DNA of 34,093 bases from Bacillota bacterium (lineage in GTDB: Bacteria; Bacillota; Clostridia; Oscillospirales; Oscillospiraceae). The DNA is taken from contig JAUNCL010000025.1 of assembly GCA_030535235.1 (NCBI GenBank), positions 1 to 34,093 on the forward strand, written 5' to 3'. Made by a program: the position numbers and the translations under genes. Of this stretch, positions 1 through 8,143 are shown in pieces. The notes beneath the pieces were generated by a model. It worked only from the letters and a program-made list of their open reading frames with translations. It made no database searches and had not been told where the DNA came from. How positions within the stretch are numbered: position 1 is the first letter of the stretch; every line of letters begins with the position of its first letter.

Positions 1-1837
1 CCAGCAGAGCGTGATAATAGGCGCTTGTGGCGCTCCAGATGTTCAGCCATGTGGCATTGTGCTTGCACAGCAGAGCCGCGCGGCGTTCCTCGAAGGAATC
101 GCGCTGCTCCATATCCATATGCAGGGAGAGCCGCCGCGCCAAAAAATCACAGCACAGGGCCATGTTCTCCTGCCCGTTGCCCTCGATCTGGGCATAGGCG
201 CTTTCCAGCTCGATGTGCGCGTCCGTGAAACGGCCCTGCATGAATGATGCCTCTGCCCGCATGATGGTTTCCGCGCCCTGTCCGTGGCCATCGGTGATCT
301 TATAGTAGTGGGGCATACACTCGTCCATCTCCGCAAGCTCGCTTTGCAGCTCGCCTGGCGCGCGATAGAACATCATCAGGACGGACGGCGAGCCAAAGGT
401 CCAGCCGCCGCTGTTCTGGATGCTGATGGCAAGACGGGACATCTGGCTGCTGGCGCTGCAGTGCAGGCGGCTCATGGCGCTGATGTCGTTGTAGCAGAGG
501 AAGCTCATGATCAGGTCGCACTCGCCCAGCAGGTTGCCCCGCTCCTGTGGGGACATCTCGGGCTGCTCCCGTATGGCGGTCAGCAAAAGCTCCTTCAATT
601 CCAGCATTTTTGGGATATTCCGCCAGTTGAACATGCTGCGCATCAGCACAAGGAGCGCCAGAGGATGCGCTTTCAGGGTAGAAATGGGACACGCCGCAAT
701 GTCGTCAAGCACCGTCTGTGGGTTCAGCGAGGAAAGCAGAATGCCTGCGTCCTTTTGTATGACACGCAGCAGGGCGTCGTAATTTCCACTTTTCCGATAG
801 GCGCTCAAGGCATGGATGTACTGCTGATGCTCCTCATACCATGCGCCGAAACGTTCGCGGCAGCGAACCTGCGTCTCTTCCGTCAGCGTCAGGAAGGTGC
901 GCTCGGCACACTCCTTCATCATATGGTGAAAGCGATAGGTCACGCCGTCCGGCAGGCAGGTCACGAAGGCGTTCTGGGCGGTCAGCACCGCCAACAGTTT
1001 TTCCGCGTCAGCGTCCTCGGTGACAAAACGGGCCATCTCCACGGTGAACTCATCGGCAAGACCCATGACCGCCAGAAACTCCCGCTGCTTTTCCGGCAGC
1101 GGGTCGATCATGGCGGCGGTGAAGGTGGCGTAAATGTCGGAGTTGCGGTCGGGCAGCGCACCGCGCTCGGAAAGTGTCCGAAGATTCAGATAGACAGCAG
1201 AAAACCAGCCCTCACTGGAATAGAGCAGAGAATCCACCTGTGCGTCGGTGAGGCCGGCTCCGCAGCGGCGGGCGTAAATGGAAAGCTCCGTGTGGTTCAG
1301 CCGCAGCTGCTCCGTGCCGATTTGATAGACCTTGTTCCCCAGCCGGACAACCTCCGCGGCGGGGAGAAAGCGGTCGCGGCTGGCAACGATCAGATGCACA
1401 TTGCCGGGCAGGCGGTTTGCAAGGGTGCAGAGAAAATGAGAGACGCGATTGTCCGTCAGCAGGTGGAAATCGTCGATGAACACATAGCAGGGTGTTTCTC
1501 CCGCCAGCTCGCGGCACAGATCATCCGCCAGCAGTCCGCCGCCCGCGGCATCCGTGGGGCAGACATAGTCCCGCAGGAAATCAAAGCCCTCGCGGGCAAA
1601 GGCGTCCTGCGCACTTTTCCAGAAGATGGCGAGGTTGTCGGAATATACGCTGATGCGGATGACATTTAACGCTTCTGCTTTGGCGCGCTGCTCCAGATAC
1701 CAGTTCACCGCCGTGGTCTTACCGTAGCCCATGGGCGCGATCACCGCAGTCAGGGCGCTGCGGGCGATGGGCCGCAGACTCTCCTGCAAACGCTCGGATA
1801 TGTAGATGGTGTTCAGATTCCATTTCGGTTTTGGCAT
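1..1837 (-). CDS. LuxR/MalT-type ATP-dependent transcriptional regulator (3' end outside window)
   Basis: About 612 residues are readable without a stop and the frame runs off the left edge, so the C-terminus is missing. The start is the ATG at 1837, preceded by a strong GGAGGTGAG site. Residues 35-42 form a Walker A motif (APMGYGKTT) and a Walker B-like FIDDFHLL lies roughly 75 residues further on. This is followed by a winged-helix-like and long helical repeat region, as in the STAND ATPases of the MalT family. Known members are 800-900 residues and end in a LuxR-type HTH that binds DNA after inducer and ATP binding; that HTH should lie just outside the window. The inducer and targets cannot be told from here. 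It is transcribed away from the rest of the window, from its own promoter at 2001-2029. Confidence 0.88.
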   Translation of the reverse strand, partial: MPKPKWNLNTIYISERLQESLRPIARSALTAVIAPMGYGKTTAVNWYLEQRAKAEALNVIRISVYSDNLAIFWKSAQDAFAREGFDFLRDYVCPTDAAGGGLLADDLCRELAGETPCYVFIDDFHLLTDNRVSHFLCTLANRLPGNVHLIVASRDRFLPAAEVVRLGNKVYQIGTEQLRLNHTELSIYARRCGAGLTDAQVDSLLYSSEGWFSAVYLNLRTLSERGALPDRNSDIYATFTAAMIDPLPEKQREFLAVMGLADEFTVEMARFVTEDADAEKLLAVLTAQNAFVTCLPDGVTYRFHHMMKECAERTFLTLTEETQVRCRERFGAWYEEHQQYIHALSAYRKSGNYDALLRVIQKDAGILLSSLNPQTVLDDIAACPISTLKAHPLALLVLMRSMFNWRNIPKMLELKELLLTAIREQPEMSPQERGNLLGECDLIMSFLCYNDISAMSRLHCSASSQMSRLAISIQNSGGWTFGSPSVLMMFYRAPGELQSELAEMDECMPHYYKITDGHGQGAETIMRAEASFMQGRFTDAHIELESAYAQIEGNGQENMALCCDFLARRLSLHMDMEQRDSFEERRAALLCKHNATWLNIWSATSAYYHALL

Positions 1838-2189
1838 GGCGCTCACCTCCGGCTCATTTCACTGGTATCTGTTTTATGCGGGGCGGACAGCTTTTTTTCA
1901 TCCTCCGGAATTGCCCGGGACCTCCCGAAACGGGATGCACCGGGAATACGTCCTTCCGCACAGTATTGGTTGACCCGCCGCTCCGATCATAATTTCTTTT
2001 ATTATATACGAATATCCGAAGAGAAACAAGGCAAAAAGACGTTCCTGGGAAAGTTCGAGAAAATGCACCTGCTTTTTGAAAAAAGGCCTTACCCGAAGCG
2101 AACAGCGGTACCTTTCTTGGCGTAACTCCATGCTATTCAGTTTGCTTAAAGCACGCCGGTGAAGATCCTGTCGGCCATCGACCCCCTGC
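1838..2189. other. Intergenic region upstream of the LuxR-type regulator
   Basis: This stretch holds no convincing gene. It contains the promoter and a leader of about 150 nt for the minus-strand regulator. A 77-codon minus-strand frame crosses it, but it spans the promoter itself and has no recognisable ribosome site or family resemblance. The rightmost part (about 2150-2190) is probably further decayed peptidase sequence in another frame. Confidence 0.6.
2001..2029 (-). promoter_or_regulatory. Sigma-A promoter of the LuxR-type regulator
   Basis: On the minus strand TTGTTT (2024-2029) and a perfect TATAAT (2001-2006) are separated by exactly 17 bp. Transcription would begin near 1994 and give a leader of about 155 nt before the ATG at 1837. 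Confidence 0.65.
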
Positions 2190-2699
2190 TGCTGGATCGA
2201 GAAGCGGCTGTACCAGGGGCGCAGCGGTCAACAGGAGGTTCTAAGCAGCCTGTTCCAAGCCGGTCAGACCATTGCCTGCCAGTATTCGCCCGGGGGTAAT
2301 ATCCCCACGATCAGTTCCATGGACGCCGGGCTGGTGGAGTATTTGCGGACCTTTGGCATCCAGTTGGTGAGTTCCGCAGACCTGATGCAGCACTTCGGCG
2401 CAGTGCTCACAGCAGAACAGATCGAGACCCATCGGCAGGCGGGGGAGATCATTCACCGGATCCTGGACGGGACCTTTGGATGGATCCGGGAAAACCTGGA
2501 CCAGGGAAGATACATTGACGAGTGGGACATGCTTCAGGAGATGGAGCGGCTCATTGCCCAGGAACCCATCTACATGAACACCCCGCCGTTTTTCGGGGTG
2601 GACGACCACGCCAGCGACCCGGGCTATGAGCCAAAGCCCCAAGGCTCCCGGCAGATCAGGGAGGGTAGCCGCCTGATCATTGATATAGCCGGTCGGCTC
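2190..2699 (+). pseudogene. Fragment of an M24-family Xaa-Pro peptidase (creatinase-like)
   Basis: One plus-strand frame reads through YSPGGNIPTISSMDAG (2283 onward) and continues with a helical segment and FFGVDDHASDPGYEP. It then reaches an RLIIDIAGRL segment near 2670-2699. This is the order found in the middle of M24 Xaa-Pro aminopeptidases: N-terminal domain end, linker helices, then the start of the metal-binding pita-bread domain with its first Asp region. No start codon with a ribosome site precedes it. The frame leaves the family at about 2700, before the remaining metal ligands, and runs into sequence antisense to the neighbouring AbrB gene. So both ends are missing, and roughly 170 of about 400 residues remain. 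The assignment rests on recalled family pattern, not a search. Confidence 0.7.
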
Positions 2700-2732
2700 C
2701 CGCAGAATGCAAAACAAATTGATATGCGACTC

Positions 2733-2771
2733 AAAACACCGTGTCTGGTAGCCAACCAAGCACGGTGTTTT
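2733..2771. terminator. Bidirectional intrinsic terminator
   Basis: AAAACACCGTG (2733-2743) pairs perfectly with CACGGTGTTTT (2761-2771) around a 17-nt loop. A-rich and T-rich flanks make it work in both directions. It lies 42 bp past the stop of the minus-strand AbrB gene and just past the peptidase fragment. Confidence 0.75.
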
Positions 2772-2812
2772 TATACACTGTTAGATTTGACGCTTACCAT
2801 CCTCCGACGTTT

Positions 2813-2980
2813 TTATATCCTTCCAGCCAAGATTCCAATGGCGGCCAGAGCCCGTTCTTTTGGTGTCAATGTTGTCAACAGGGGGTCCCCTTCACGGATT
2901 CGCATGGTGCGTCGGATCTCCTTTGGAATGACCACTCTCCCCAGATCGTCGATGCGTCGAACGATTCCAGTTGCTTTCAT
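2813..2980 (-). CDS. Small AbrB/SpoVT-type DNA-binding domain protein (55 aa, possibly truncated)
   Basis: The protein begins MKATGIVRRIDDLGRVVIP and continues KEIRRTMRIREGDPL, a clear N-terminal swapped-hairpin AbrB domain of the SpoVT type. Members bind DNA as dimers or tetramers and act as transition-state or sporulation regulators. The ATG at 2980 has AGGAGG nine bases upstream. After residue 34 the usual SpoVT continuation (an EIFTD-like strand, then a GAF-like sensor of about 120 residues) is replaced by about 20 unrelated residues and a stop. It may therefore be a functional mini-regulator or the stump of a spoVT-like gene. A terminator follows 42 bp later, which suits an independent small gene. 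Confidence 0.72.
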   Translation of the reverse strand: MKATGIVRRIDDLGRVVIPKEIRRTMRIREGDPLLTTLTPKERALAAIGILAGRI

Positions 2981-3183
2981 ATTGAAATGCCTCCTGTGCT
3001 TTCTTTCTTGTACGACGATAGTATTTGCCGGCCTGTATTTTCCTATGCGGACCGGAAATGCTGGCAGATGTTGGCGGCGGTGCTATGCAAAATCAAACTG
3101 GACTTGGTTTTTGCCAAGCCAAGTTATGACAAATAGAGTGAGTGAGGGGAATGTTGCCTTTGTGTTACCATTGTTATCCTGTG

Positions 3184-4050
3184 TCAGGGTATCGTCTCCT
3201 TCGGCTTCCTCCTGGGTTTGATACGCTGAACCGGAATCTGAATTTTATAAATCAGCTGTTTTGACTGATGTACAGGAAGCTGTGTCAGAACCTCGCAGAG
3301 ATAATCGCCGCAGGGTTTCATTCCGTATCGTTTCATTTCTTCGTACAAATGCTTTGCATAGATGGATTCCAGCGCTATGTTGTCGGAAGCGACCGACAGA
3401 TAGGTGTTCTGCGGTAAGGTACGGACGCTGTTCTTCTCCGGGTAGAGGTCGTCGACAAATATGAATGCAGAATGCGAAGAATACGTTCCCTTGATAAAAT
3501 GTTCCTTTTCCATGAGCGTGCCAATATTGATGAAGTACGACGGCGGCAGATGATTCTCGTGAAGGTAATTCTGCATATGCCGAAGCATCTTCTCATACCC
3601 TTCATACCCCAGCTCGAAGAAATCAAACGCTGTCTTCTGTACATCAATCTTTCGTTCGGGGGCATACTCAAAAAAGACCTGACCAAACGGAGGAAGGGTA
3701 TTCAGAATCTGCAGATTTTTCTGAACGCGGAGCAGATTATTCCGGCTGACCGATAAATGATAGATCTCGTCGGTGAGCACCTTGGTCTGTTCCTCTATGG
3801 TCTGCAATAAAAGTTCTTCCGAAGATATTGAAACGATTTCCTTTATCTGTTCCAGAGAAAGGCGGCAGCTTTTCAAAGCACGAATCAAATCCAGCTTCGC
3901 ACACTGTTCCAGCGTGTAATATCGGTATCCTGTCTCCGGATCCAGATATTCCGGTTCTAAAAGTTTATTCTTAGCATAAAGTCTCAGCGTCTGTGTGCTG
4001 ACATGGTTCAGCGCCGCCATTTCCCCAATTTTGAGTAGAGGATTCTTCAT
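3184..4050 (-). CDS. MerR-family transcriptional regulator with effector-binding domain
   Basis: This 288-aa protein has an N-terminal MerR winged HTH. It starts KIGEMAALNHVSTQTLRLYA, followed by the diagnostic DPETGYRYY wing at about residues 37-45. A dimerisation helix covers about 75-115, and a C-terminal domain of about 160 residues resembles the GyrI/BltR effector-binding fold. Such regulators twist promoters with over-long spacers when they bind a ligand. The start ATG at 4050 follows GGAGGG with a rather long 12-nt gap. The gene is divergent from the dehydrogenase-like gene at 4181. The MerR-type promoter between them makes that gene its likely target. The ligand is unknown. Confidence 0.9.
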   Translation of the reverse strand: MKNPLLKIGEMAALNHVSTQTLRLYAKNKLLEPEYLDPETGYRYYTLEQCAKLDLIRALKSCRLSLEQIKEIVSISSEELLLQTIEEQTKVLTDEIYHLSVSRNNLLRVQKNLQILNTLPPFGQVFFEYAPERKIDVQKTAFDFFELGYEGYEKMLRHMQNYLHENHLPPSYFINIGTLMEKEHFIKGTYSSHSAFIFVDDLYPEKNSVRTLPQNTYLSVASDNIALESIYAKHLYEEMKRYGMKPCGDYLCEVLTQLPVHQSKQLIYKIQIPVQRIKPRRKPKETIP

Positions 4051-4085
4051 ATTGTATAGTATCCCTCCATATTCTATCTCTTTCC

Positions 4086-4114
4086 ATCATAAGATATCTA
4101 TACGAATTTGGCAA
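4086..4114 (-). promoter_or_regulatory. Promoter of the MerR regulator gene
   Basis: TTGCCA (4109-4114) and TATGAT (4086-4091), read on the minus strand, are 17 bp apart. This -35 box lies only 11 bp from the -35 box of the divergent promoter, so regulator binding could affect both. Confidence 0.6.
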
Positions 4115-4125
4115 GAAATCTTTTA

Positions 4126-4156
4126 TTGACTTTATACTAAGTATGAGATTTATAAT
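4126..4156 (+). promoter_or_regulatory. MerR-type promoter with 19-bp spacer and central dyad
   Basis: TTGACT (4126-4131) and a perfect TATAAT (4151-4156) are separated by 19 bp, two more than sigma-A prefers. The spacer contains the inverted repeat ATACT-A-AGTAT (4134-4144). A long spacer with a dyad between the boxes is the hallmark of MerR-activated promoters, and a MerR gene lies directly upstream. Transcription would begin near 4163, just before the AAAGGAGG site of the gene at 4181. Confidence 0.85.
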
Positions 4157-4180
4157 TCAATTATCAAAGGAGGTTTTTGT

Positions 4181-5269
4181 ATGGACAGAAAGATTACCTT
4201 CGCTCAGTATGGCTGTGGCAAGATGGCAAAGTATCTGATTCGGTATGCCATTGAAAAAGGGGCATCTCTGGTTGCTGCCTTTGATGTGAATCCGTCCGTC
4301 TGTGGAAAAGATGCCGCTGAAATTGTGGGCGACAATTACCCGGAGACGGGCATCAAGGTTTCTGCTGCCAGCCAGGCGGATGAGATCCTTGGCACGCTCA
4401 AACCGGATGTGTGCATCATTGCAACCAGAAGCACCGTGATTGAATTGGAAGAGATTTTTACCATCTGTGCAAAACACGGGATCAATGCCATTACCACCTG
4501 TGAGGAAGCTCTGTATCCTTGGAATTCCTCTCCCGCCCTCACCCACAAATTAGATGAGCTTGCGAAGCAGGGCAACTGTACTCTGACCGGTGTTGGCTAC
4601 TGTGATCTTGTGTGGGGAACCATGGTGACGAATCTGGCAGGGTCTTCCTTCCAGATCACGAAGATTTTAGGAAGCAGCTGGTATAATGTGGAAGATTACG
4701 GGATTGCTTTGGCGGAAGGACATGGCGCAGGCTTTACACCGGAGCGTTTTGAGAAGGAAATCGCCAACATTAACGAGATGCCCGAAGCAGAACTGAAGGA
4801 ACTGATTGAAAGCGGACAATATGTGCCCTCCTATATGTGGAACCAGAACGGATGGCTCTGCAGCAAGATGAATCTGCACATCACCTCCCAGACGCAGAAA
4901 TGTTATCCAACCACGCATACGGAGGATCTCTTCTCTACGACCCTGAACACAACCATCAAAGCCGGAAATCCCACCGGTATGCGCGCTGTCGTCACAACAG
5001 AGACAGAGGAAGGCATTACACTCGTAACGGAATGTGTCGGAAAGGTTTTTGCCCCGGATGAATTCGATAGAAATGATTGGACCTTCCTGGGTGAACCCGA
5101 AACAACCGTATCGGTAAACCGCCCGGCAACCGTGGAGATGACCTGTGCAACGATTGTAAACCGCATCCCTCAGCTGATCGATGCTCCTGCAGGATACGTT
5201 ACAACCGACCAATATCCGTATAATGAGTATTGCGTTCATGATCTGAACACCTATGTAAAAAGCAAATAA
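4181..5269 (+). CDS. DapB-like / NAD(P)H-dependent amine dehydrogenase family protein
   Basis: The 362-aa protein opens with a Rossmann nucleotide-binding segment (FAQYGCGKMAKYLIRYAIEKG), followed by VVAAFD-like and CIIATRS strands. This pattern is shared by dihydrodipicolinate reductase-like proteins and 2,4-diaminopentanoate dehydrogenase. At 362 residues it is much longer than lysine-pathway DapB (about 250-270), so housekeeping lysine synthesis is unlikely. An oxidoreductase acting on an amino or keto acid is more plausible, but the substrate is not readable from sequence. AAAGGAGG lies seven bases before the ATG. The gene stands alone, is divergent from a MerR regulator, is driven by a 19-bp-spacer promoter, and ends at a strong terminator. 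It is probably inducible by its substrate or a related small molecule. Confidence 0.75.
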   Translation: MDRKITFAQYGCGKMAKYLIRYAIEKGASLVAAFDVNPSVCGKDAAEIVGDNYPETGIKVSAASQADEILGTLKPDVCIIATRSTVIELEEIFTICAKHGINAITTCEEALYPWNSSPALTHKLDELAKQGNCTLTGVGYCDLVWGTMVTNLAGSSFQITKILGSSWYNVEDYGIALAEGHGAGFTPERFEKEIANINEMPEAELKELIESGQYVPSYMWNQNGWLCSKMNLHITSQTQKCYPTTHTEDLFSTTLNTTIKAGNPTGMRAVVTTETEEGITLVTECVGKVFAPDEFDRNDWTFLGEPETTVSVNRPATVEMTCATIVNRIPQLIDAPAGYVTTDQYPYNEYCVHDLNTYVKSK

Positions 5270-5297
5270 TTCTTTTTCTTAAAGCAGGGAAACAGAT

Positions 5298-5345
5298 GCC
5301 CCGGCAGCCAAACCATCGGAAATGGCTGCCGGGGCTCATTCTTTT
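5298..5345 (+). terminator. Hairpin terminator after the DapB-like gene
   Basis: GCCCCGGCAGCCA (5298-5310) and TGGCTGCCGGGGC (5333-5345) form a perfect 13-bp stem with a 22-nt loop, followed by TCATTCTTTTG. It starts about 28 nt after the stop codon. Confidence 0.75.
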
Positions 5346-5413
5346 GATTTCAATGAGGTCAACCGGCGTGGGGATCATAAAAAAGCGGTGCTGTAACAGC
5401 GTATCGTAAAATA

Positions 5414-5449
5414 CCAAGAAGAGTCCGGCCTTTGCCGGACCCTTCTTGG
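5414..5449 (-). terminator. Hairpin terminator after cstA
   Basis: CCAAGAAGAGTCCGGC (5414-5429) pairs with GCCGGACCCTTCTTGG (5434-5449) with one mismatch and a 4-nt loop. Read on the minus strand it is followed by TATTTTA. It lies about 47 nt after the stop of the transporter gene. Confidence 0.7.
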
Positions 5450-5495
5450 CAATAAAGAGGATCAAAAGGGGATATATCAAGAAGAAAACGCAAAG

Positions 5496-7217
5496 TTATG
5501 CCTGGTGCGCTTTTTTCTGGGCGGACAGGGCCTTGACGCCCTCCACCACCAGGACGATGGCCAGAATGACCAGCAGAATGGCAATGATGGCACGGACCCA
5601 GCACCAGACCACATCGGTGCCGGCGGCAATGCCCGCGAACTGACCCTTGATGGTGAAGACCAGGGAGGTCAGGGTGACGATGAGCATAAAGAACATGGGG
5701 ATGTAGAACATCTTGTTGTTCCGGCCGATCTTGCCCAGCCAGCAGCACACCGCCAGCAGGCCCAGGGCGGCCAGGAGCTGGTTGGCTGCGCCGAACAGAG
5801 CCCAGATTTTGGCGTACCCTGTCATACCCAGGGCAACGCCCAGGACCACAGTGATGATCGTGGCCACCACGGGATGGGTGATGGATTTCTTCCAGCCGGT
5901 GAGGTCCTCCCGGGTCTGCCCGGCGCCCAGGAAGAATTCCTGGAACATGTACCGGGCCAGACGGGTGGCGGTGTCCAGAGAGGTCAGGCAGAAGGCGGAG
6001 ACCGCCAGGATCAGCATGGAGTAGACCACGTTATAGGTGGCGGCGCCGAAGACATTGGAGAACATGGAGGCCAGACCGGTGGCGAAGACCACGGTGGGGG
6101 TGACGGTCTCGCCGGAGGCGTACTGGGTCCAGATGTAGCCCACGGTACACACGGAGATCAGGGCCAGGCCGCACTCGATGAGCATGCCGCCGTAGGCGAT
6201 GGGCTTGGCGTCCCGTTCCCGGTTGAGCTGCTTCGCGGTGGTGCCGGAGCCCACCAGGGAGTGGAAGCCGGAGACCGCGCCGCAGGCGATGGTGACGAAC
6301 AGGGCGGGGAAGAGGTAGCCCAGGGAGGTGCCGGTGGGAGCCAGGGTATCCACGAAGCCGGTGAAGGCGGGCATGTCGATGGTGGGGTGGCAGCCCAGGA
6401 TGCCCACCACGGCCAGGATCATCATGCCGTAGAGCAGGAAGGAGCTCAGGTAGTCACGGGGCTGGAGGAGGATCCAGACGGGGGTCACCGAAGCCACGGC
6501 GATGTACAGGCCCACGATGATCATCCACGCCTTGCCGCTGAGATAGATGGGATGCCAGTTCAGGCCGATGACCATGCAGAGGATGATGGCGATGACGCCG
6601 ATGACGGTGGCCACAGCCAGGGGGGCGTTCCGGCGGTAGACAAAAAAGCCGAAGACGATGGCCATGAGGATGAACAGGATGGAGATCATGGCGGTGGAGG
6701 CGTTGGCGGCGGAAGCGGCCAGGTCCAGGACGCCGGCCTCGGTGTAGGTGGCCTTAAAGGTGTTGGCCACGATGGAGGCAAAGGCAGCCACCACCAGGAT
6801 CAGGGTCAGATAGGCGAAGATCAGAAAGAGCTTTTTCGCTCTGGGGCCGATGGAGGCGGCGATGACCTCACCGATGGACTGGCCTTTGTTGCGGATGGAG
6901 GCAAACAGGGCGCCGAAGTCATGGACGCCGCCGAAGAAGATGCCGCCGATGAGGATCCAGAGCATCACGGGGACCCAGCCAAAGACAGCCGCCTGGATGG
7001 GGCCGTTGATGGGGCCTGCGCCGGCGATGGAGGAAAAATGGTGTCCCATCAGCACGGGGGCCTTGGCGGGACAGTAGTCCTTGCCGTCCTCTAGCTCATG
7101 GGCGGGGGTGACGCGGGAATCGTCCAGCCCCCATTGCTTGGCCAGCCATCTGCCATAGAAAACATAGCCCAACAGCAGAACGGCCACCCCTACGATGAGT
7201 AATACAGCAGCATTCAT
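5496..7217 (-). CDS. cstA: Carbon starvation protein CstA-family transporter
   Basis: This 573-aa, very hydrophobic polytopic protein carries the CstA hallmark GHHFSSIAGAGPINGPIQAA at about residues 58-77 and a GGVHDFGALFASIRNKG segment after it. Family members import peptides or pyruvate at the cytoplasmic membrane. The E. coli proteins are about 700 residues, and this shorter form is of the size seen in Firmicutes. The ATG (7217) overlaps the stop of the upstream 184-aa gene by four bases (ATGA), so the two are translationally coupled under the promoter at 7817-7845. No YbdD/YjiX-like small partner and no LytS/LytR-type two-component pair is seen nearby. The substrate (pyruvate or peptide) is open. 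Confidence 0.93.
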   Translation of the reverse strand: MNAAVLLIVGVAVLLLGYVFYGRWLAKQWGLDDSRVTPAHELEDGKDYCPAKAPVLMGHHFSSIAGAGPINGPIQAAVFGWVPVMLWILIGGIFFGGVHDFGALFASIRNKGQSIGEVIAASIGPRAKKLFLIFAYLTLILVVAAFASIVANTFKATYTEAGVLDLAASAANASTAMISILFILMAIVFGFFVYRRNAPLAVATVIGVIAIILCMVIGLNWHPIYLSGKAWMIIVGLYIAVASVTPVWILLQPRDYLSSFLLYGMMILAVVGILGCHPTIDMPAFTGFVDTLAPTGTSLGYLFPALFVTIACGAVSGFHSLVGSGTTAKQLNRERDAKPIAYGGMLIECGLALISVCTVGYIWTQYASGETVTPTVVFATGLASMFSNVFGAATYNVVYSMLILAVSAFCLTSLDTATRLARYMFQEFFLGAGQTREDLTGWKKSITHPVVATIITVVLGVALGMTGYAKIWALFGAANQLLAALGLLAVCCWLGKIGRNNKMFYIPMFFMLIVTLTSLVFTIKGQFAGIAAGTDVVWCWVRAIIAILLVILAIVLVVEGVKALSAQKKAHQA

Positions 7218-7768
7218 AAATAGGTTCTCTCCCTTCTTTTGAATATCGGTTTTTTATGAAACAGAGTTGTTGCCAACGTCTGTGCTGCGCTGTGTCCGCT
7301 GGGGTTGGAGGCGGTCTTTCCGGTGCTCAGCTCGGCCAGACCGGTGTGGAAATCCATCCACCCCCAGTAAGAAAAGCGATAGCTCTTGTAATGCCGGCAT
7401 CGCTTCAGAGCTTTCCGGGCTTCCGGGTCGCAGGTATCGCAGAGGAAGAGGGCGGTGATATAGGTATACATGTGGTTAGGGCCGGGCTGTACCTGAGCCA
7501 TGCCCCGTTCATAGGCCAGCTGCTCGCAGGCCCTGTAGTCTTCCAGGGTCAGGTGGGGAAGGGAGAACACATAAACGTATTCGTGGCTGTTGGCCTCCCA
7601 CAGGACGGCCTTTTTGCTCAGGACATATTTTGAGGTGTGGGCATGGAAGGCCATCTCCACTTCCAGAGGGGCCTCGCTCTCCTGGGCGGGGGTGATATCA
7701 AAGTATCCGGCATAACAGTCCAGGAGCCTGTTCAGGGCCTGCTGGCGGGTCAGGGAAGTGGAAACCAT
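7214..7768 (-). CDS. Conserved-looking hypothetical protein coupled to cstA
   Basis: This 184-aa soluble protein has no signal peptide or membrane segment. I do not recognise its family. Visible features are an aromatic-rich middle (HEYVYVFSLPHLTLEDY), a Cys cluster (LFLCDTCDPEARKALKRCRHYKSYRFSYWGWMD is the surrounding region; key residues are C-D-T-C and a later C) and a basic C-terminus. It is the first gene of a two-gene unit. Its TGA overlaps the cstA ATG, and a near-consensus promoter lies 49 bp upstream. A good GGAGGATC site precedes the ATG. The tight coupling suggests a regulator, sensor or assembly partner of the transporter; this is inference from position only. Confidence 0.8.
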   Translation of the reverse strand: MVSTSLTRQQALNRLLDCYAGYFDITPAQESEAPLEVEMAFHAHTSKYVLSKKAVLWEANSHEYVYVFSLPHLTLEDYRACEQLAYERGMAQVQPGPNHMYTYITALFLCDTCDPEARKALKRCRHYKSYRFSYWGWMDFHTGLAELSTGKTASNPSGHSAAQTLATTLFHKKPIFKRRERTYL

Positions 7769-7816
7769 TGCAGATCCTCCTTGGTGATCACATGGAGTTC
7801 TTCAGAAAGCAGGTAC

Positions 7817-7845
7817 ATTGTAGGCCGCGTTTCCGCAAAAGTCAA
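7817..7845 (-). promoter_or_regulatory. Promoter of the cstA operon
   Basis: TTGACT (7840-7845) and TACAAT (7817-7822), read on the minus strand, are separated by 17 bp. Transcription should begin near 7810, about 42 nt before the first ATG. Confidence 0.8.
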
Positions 7846-7974
7846 CGCATAGTCCCGCGTGAAAATTTTTCTTAAAATACGATAAGGCGTTTCCTGGAAG
7901 CCTGAGGGCAGAGAAGGCTAAGACACCCCGGACACAGTCGGGCAGACTGCCAGAAGTGTTTTTTCAATCGGATG

Positions 7975-8019
7975 AAAAAAGCACGGGGAAGAGGCGGGAC
8001 CTCTTCCCCATGCTTTTTT
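7975..8019. terminator. Strong bidirectional intrinsic terminator
   Basis: AAAAAAGCA-C-GGGGAAGAGG (7975-7994) pairs with CCTCTTCCCC-A-TGCTTTTTT (8000-8019). There is a single C/A mismatch and a 5-nt loop. The A and T runs make it active in both directions. It ends the efflux-type operon read from the right on the minus strand. Confidence 0.85.
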
Positions 8020-8143
8020 GAAGTTCTACCGTAAAAAATAAATTTCGTGTGGAGGAAAAGGGCTGTCCGCCGGGATTTGATGAGGGGATAGCCCGGAAAG
8101 GGGCTGGTCTACTCGACCGGCCAGATGCCCAATTCAAGCCGCA

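Noticed and set aside
284-1669. 461-codon plus-strand frame opposite the LuxR-type regulator
   Set aside because: The minus strand encodes a Walker-motif ATPase through the same region; the plus frame has no ribosome site or family pattern.
1898-2131. 77-codon minus-strand frame
   Set aside because: It spans the promoter of the LuxR-type regulator, and no ribosome site or conserved motif is visible.
4181-5269. Housekeeping dihydrodipicolinate reductase (dapB)
   Set aside because: The protein is about 100 residues too long and is under a MerR-type inducible promoter with no lysine-pathway neighbours.
5505-7094. 529-codon open frame on the plus strand opposite cstA
   Set aside because: It is the GC-rich antisense shadow of cstA: Gly/Asp/His/Gln-biased, no ribosome site, no family pattern, while the minus strand encodes an unmistakable CstA.
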